64,000 nucleotides of DNA from NCBI GenBank assembly GCA_025642065.1, contig JAODUP010000563.1, positions 310,001-374,000 of the forward strand, read 5' to 3'. Made by a program: the position numbers and the translations under genes. Position 1 is the stretch's first letter. Each line of letters begins with the position of its first letter. This DNA is from Paralvinella palmiformis (Eukaryota > Annelida > Polychaeta > Terebellida > Alvinellidae). Positions 60,706-64,000 of this stretch are shown here, piece after piece. The notes beneath the pieces were generated by a model. That model ran no database searches. It was not told the origin of the DNA and saw only the letters and a list, made by a program, of their open reading frames with translations.

Positions 60706-62510
60706 TATAAACTATGCTTATCTAAAACATCATTCAAATCCAACATTTACAAAAAGAAGTAAACAAATAAGCATGTTCTCTGTTTTCCTGTATGAATGTA
60801 AACATTTTTTATTACTTGTACATTGGCATCTTCAAACATGTTATATGATAAGTCCACATTTTATTAACTAAATCTGACATATGATAATGATTGATGATGT
60901 ATTTCAAATGTTAGTTTTGTTGTATTTGGTTTTATGGTGCTTAGTTTTGTGGGTGAAAGAACCAAAGCCAATTCATGGGTATTGATACCAAAAGAAAGCC
61001 AGTAAATCTACAGTATATATGATCATCCCAAACCTCCTACCACCGCAAGTGCAGCAAAATAAAGGACTAAAATTTAGTCGGTGGATGCTAGACAGTTTTT
61101 TAACATGTTAGCCACTATACTTAATATTGAGCTGTCACTCTTACACGGGTCTATAAATAATCAGATAGCTACAATAGTCTAGCTATTAAATCAGTATTTG
61201 TTGTTAATTTGTAATTCAATATATACTCTATATAGGAGACAACTAGAAATACTGTGGACTAGCATTTTATACCATAACTGCACAGACCAAATTGCTCTAG
61301 TTGGTCATGTTACCCAATAAATTGAACTGTGCCAGCAGTAATAAATAGTCATGGATCCCTTTCTTGTGTGATTTAGTAGTGCCCTACTTACAAGGTTCAA
61401 ATAGACAAGGAAATTTTATTTTCAAGGACATTTTCAGGACAGAATTACCATTTTCCAGGCCAAAGTATACAAGATTTAAATGAAATAAATAAAGATACAT
61501 GTGAAAAAGCATATCATATTTATTCAATGTATAATCAATTATTGACATTTTATGGTACAGATTCCTCCTCACCCCTTCTAGCTGTCTGACATTGCACCCA
61601 CTTTTATTTAAATTTTAACTAACATGGGATATGAAGACTATTTACTGGTACTCTTTTTCTTCAACAATTGAAGGTTTCTTCTACAGGCATAATATTTTTT
61701 CACAGGCTTTTTGTTCTAAGTGAATATTTTTCACAGGACATATTATTTACAGTACATTTCCACTTTGTGTGTATGTGTGTCATTGTATTTTGTAGTTGCT
61801 GTTCAATTTATTTTACTCAGAATAGTCCTATAATTATTATTTTTTGTTTTAGCCCCAAACTGTGACAAACATACTGAATGGAAAACTCTAGCCTAAATAT
61901 TTCTTCAAACGTTCACCTGGTGGAGCCACTTAACTACATATTCAAATTCATTAATGTTCATGATACGGCTCTGGCATAATATGTGTTCCTCAGATATAAA
62001 ACAAGTTTTATAATGATTCAGTTGGAATGGTTCTGTTGTCATATACACAATAAACTGTTTATTATATGGTCAAACTAGAAATATATATTGCTGCCAAATG
62101 ATACAATATAAAAATGACATGACAAACCTGGTAGAGTGTAAATATATATTCATTATTATTTGTTTCAAAATTTGATATATGGGTTTTTGTAATACTTCGC
62201 TACTGATTCTTGAATGAGAAATTATTCAATTCAGTCTCATTTTACAGCAAATTTAGTAAATAAACTGTAGATTAGTGGAATTTGTTATTTTAGCCCTATC
62301 TGGTAACAGGAGAATTTCAAGAACTTTGCACTGCACAAAAATGTTGACCCTTAGTTTTCAGGGAGATTCATGGAATATATCAGAAACATGCTATCATTTA
62401 CCAGCTATTTTTAGTCACGCACAGTATGAAATTCTCATATTATCTAAAACTGAGCCAAACACCAGTAGATAAGATTGTTGATTAACATACTTTTATTAAT
62501 GAGAAATGTC
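60705..62510. other. AT-rich DNA, no gene recognised
   Basis: Short frames only. Nothing supported. Confidence 0.5.
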
Positions 62511-62523
62511 TAAGCAGATCTGC

Positions 62524-62899
62524 CTTAGTGAGCTTCGGTGGCCTAGTGGTTTAGCACCCGGCACTTGGTGCCAACGGTCGCAGGTTCGAACCCTGCAAGA
62601 GGTCGAAACTTTTCCAGGGATTAATTTCTCGGCTCACTACATCGTGGGTGGATGACCACGTTAAATGGCGCTGCCGTCTCCACTGAATTATTTCAAATAA
62701 AGGGGGACGTTAAAAACCCCCTGAGGACGTAAAACACTCTGGCAGTGACCACCCTCAGGGTATTTCGGCTCCATCTTTCCGTACTGCTCCCCTGTGAGTG
62801 GTGGGGGAGGAGGTTTCTCAACCACTCCAACATAGAGGCTGTGCTGATTAAGCGACAGCCTGGGGATTCTCCCCAAACAACAAAACCAAACCAAAACCA
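62524..62899 (+). mobile_element. SINE family B, 376 bp, intact with target duplication
   Basis: The plus-strand tRNA-derived head has TGGCCTAGTGGTTTAGCAC (A box, about 62,539) and AGGTTCGAACCCTGC (B box, about 62,582). The body carries AATGGCGCTGCCGTCTCC, GGACGTTAAAAACCCCC and TCCCCTGTGAGTGGTGGG, and the tail is AACCAAACC-type. A 12-bp duplication AAGCAGATCTGC flanks it (62512-62523 and 62900-62911). The body differs entirely from family A. The minus frames at 62,688-62,950 are artefacts of the element. Confidence 0.93.
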
Positions 62900-63039
62900 A
62901 AGCAGATCTGCATGGTTAGATGGCAGTGAAGTCAAGTGAGGTGTAAACAAAAGACAAATTGTAATTACCTTGGATGAGAAGTTTATAATAAACTAAAGAG
63001 GTGCACAACACAGAATATTTTAATACTGGTTGTTCCGTT

Positions 63040-63310
63040 TCAGCAAAATACACGTAAATTACTAGAAATTTACAAACAAAACATCAATAGTTGAAAGTTA
63101 TGAGTAACTCTGATGAGGACAATATTGGGAATGAAAGACTGAAATGCTGAGTAATTGTTTTATTACCGACATTGGTGTGAACTGAATATCAATGACAGCT
63201 ATTATGTTGTAAAAAAATTCTGGCTACAGGAAAAACAGGGATTTTCTTTGACACACTAATATTTCCTGTTGGCCAAATTAAATTCATCTTCTGCAATCTA
63301 TTAAAGATGA
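63040..63310 (+). pseudogene. C-terminal relic of the unassigned transposon, copy 2
   Basis: ATGAGTAACTCTGATGAGG ... TGAGTAATTGTTTTATTA at 63,101-63,163 matches 55,079-55,142 (ATGAGTGATTCTGATGGGG ... TGAGTAATTGTTTTATTA). Similarity continues past the stop to GGCCAAATTAAATTCATC (63,274), equivalent to GCCAAATTAAACAGATC (55,310). The upstream coding part with KPLHAGW is missing, so this copy has an internal deletion. Confidence 0.5.
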
Positions 63311-63319
63311 TACTAGATT

Positions 63320-64000
63320 GGCAAAGAGTTTAAATTTGAAATATACCAATATCAAATCAAAAGTTTTGCTGACAACACCTTAATTTGTGCCATTTCTTGT
63401 ATTATTAACTGTTAAGTGACCAAAAAGCAGCTTTAAATTTACCTCTACTTGATCAGCAGCAGCTGAGTGCCACCATTTTGGATGTGAAGTCATTAGAGTC
63501 ACACAAACCATATGGAACTCTGACTTCATTCCTAAACAATGATGATGACATTTTTACTCTGGTGTAAACTTTTAAAAAGATCCACTATTTGGATATCAAA
63601 CCACTATCATTATTACTATATTAAGATTACAGTTGTAGATTTTCTAAATATCAAGCTATGAAGAGAGAATAAAAAACTGGAAGGTGAACCCTCATAGCGA
63701 AGAAAGCCACAGATCATTTCATAAATAAAGACACTAATATATCAAAACATAGGATAAAATATAAATATTTTTAGTACGGATAGGACATATTATATTTATT
63801 TTAGCAATTCATGACTTTTATAGCTGTTTATATGTATATATATATATATATACACACACCTTTATATTCTTTATATTTTATCTGATTTTATTTTAATCTT
63901 TTAACCTTTAATATTAGATTCAATCCGGTTTTTTTTTCTCTTTAAATACTGATAAGCTAAAACTGACTTTACAAGACCAAAACGACAGAGATCAAAGAAT
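63320..64000. other. AT-rich DNA, no confident gene
   Basis: Contains a short AT/AC microsatellite at about 63,834-63,858. A minus frame ending at GATCAAGTAGAG|GTAAAT near 63,442 is discussed under rejected items. Confidence 0.4.

Noticed and set aside
62539..62600. Possible functional tRNA gene
   Set aside because: A and B boxes are present, but the element extends 300 bp further and is flanked by a target duplication, so it is a SINE head.
63435..63545. Minus-strand open segment ending at a donor-like GAG|GTAAAT (reads SHPKWWHSAAADQVE)
   Set aside because: No acceptor was found, and it lies close to the transposon relic at 63.0-63.3 kb with an AAAATGGTGGC phrase like the element's end; likely transposon sequence.

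Overview
The window looks like a mostly non-coding stretch of an animal nuclear genome, probably a lophotrochozoan and most likely a mollusc. That call is an inference. It rests on very low coding density, abundant long dinucleotide microsatellites (CA, GA, TA), many short tRNA-headed SINEs, and retroelement 3' tails of the GCGCTATATAAAT type. No prokaryotic or organellar features are visible. Nearly all open frames are short and are either microsatellite read-through or chance frames.

Layout. Positions 1-24,000 are GC-richer and CpG-tolerant, with many microsatellites, many poly(C)/poly(G) runs, a CCAAT/TATA promoter-like block near 1.7-1.9 kb and several motif-dense blocks that resemble cis-regulatory DNA. 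These include dense GGATTA/TAATCC words (the K50 Otx/Gsc/Pitx-type homeodomain core) at 8.0-9.0 kb, an exact 14-bp-period array of the same word at 12.18 kb, and a looser group at 21.4-22.0 kb. From about 24 kb rightward the DNA becomes AT-rich. The one well-supported host coding exon is on the minus strand at 29,999-30,128 (130 bp, one open frame, consensus splice sites). Its protein segment is Ser/Thr/Pro/Gly-rich and I could not assign it to a family. A perfect AG|GT zero-length-exon (recursive splice) motif lies on the same strand at about 42.38 kb. A TATA + initiator + CRE promoter-like block on the plus strand is at 33.7-33.9 kb.

The right half is dominated by transposon relics. There is a BED-finger/hAT-like transposase pseudogene (minus, about 50.0-51.04 kb) into which a younger tRNA-SINE inserted with a perfect 15-bp target duplication. 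There are three further copies of that SINE (39.1, 42.5, 59.2 kb), a different 376-bp SINE at 62.5 kb with a 12-bp target duplication, two 3' ends of non-LTR retrotransposon reverse transcriptase genes (52.5-52.9 and 59.9-60.3 kb), two related relics of an unassigned element (54.5-55.3 and 63.0-63.3 kb), and a 430-bp inverted-repeat MITE at 27.5 kb. Minisatellites occur at 24.3, 36.3, 41.7 and 57.6 kb.

Best reading: introns and flanks of one or more developmental-type genes, with regulatory DNA on the left and transposon-filled AT-rich DNA on the right. I found no convincing new multi-gene system. The most interesting signals are the recurring GGGATTAGCC words, the recursive-splice motif, the 33.8 kb promoter and the layered transposon insertions.
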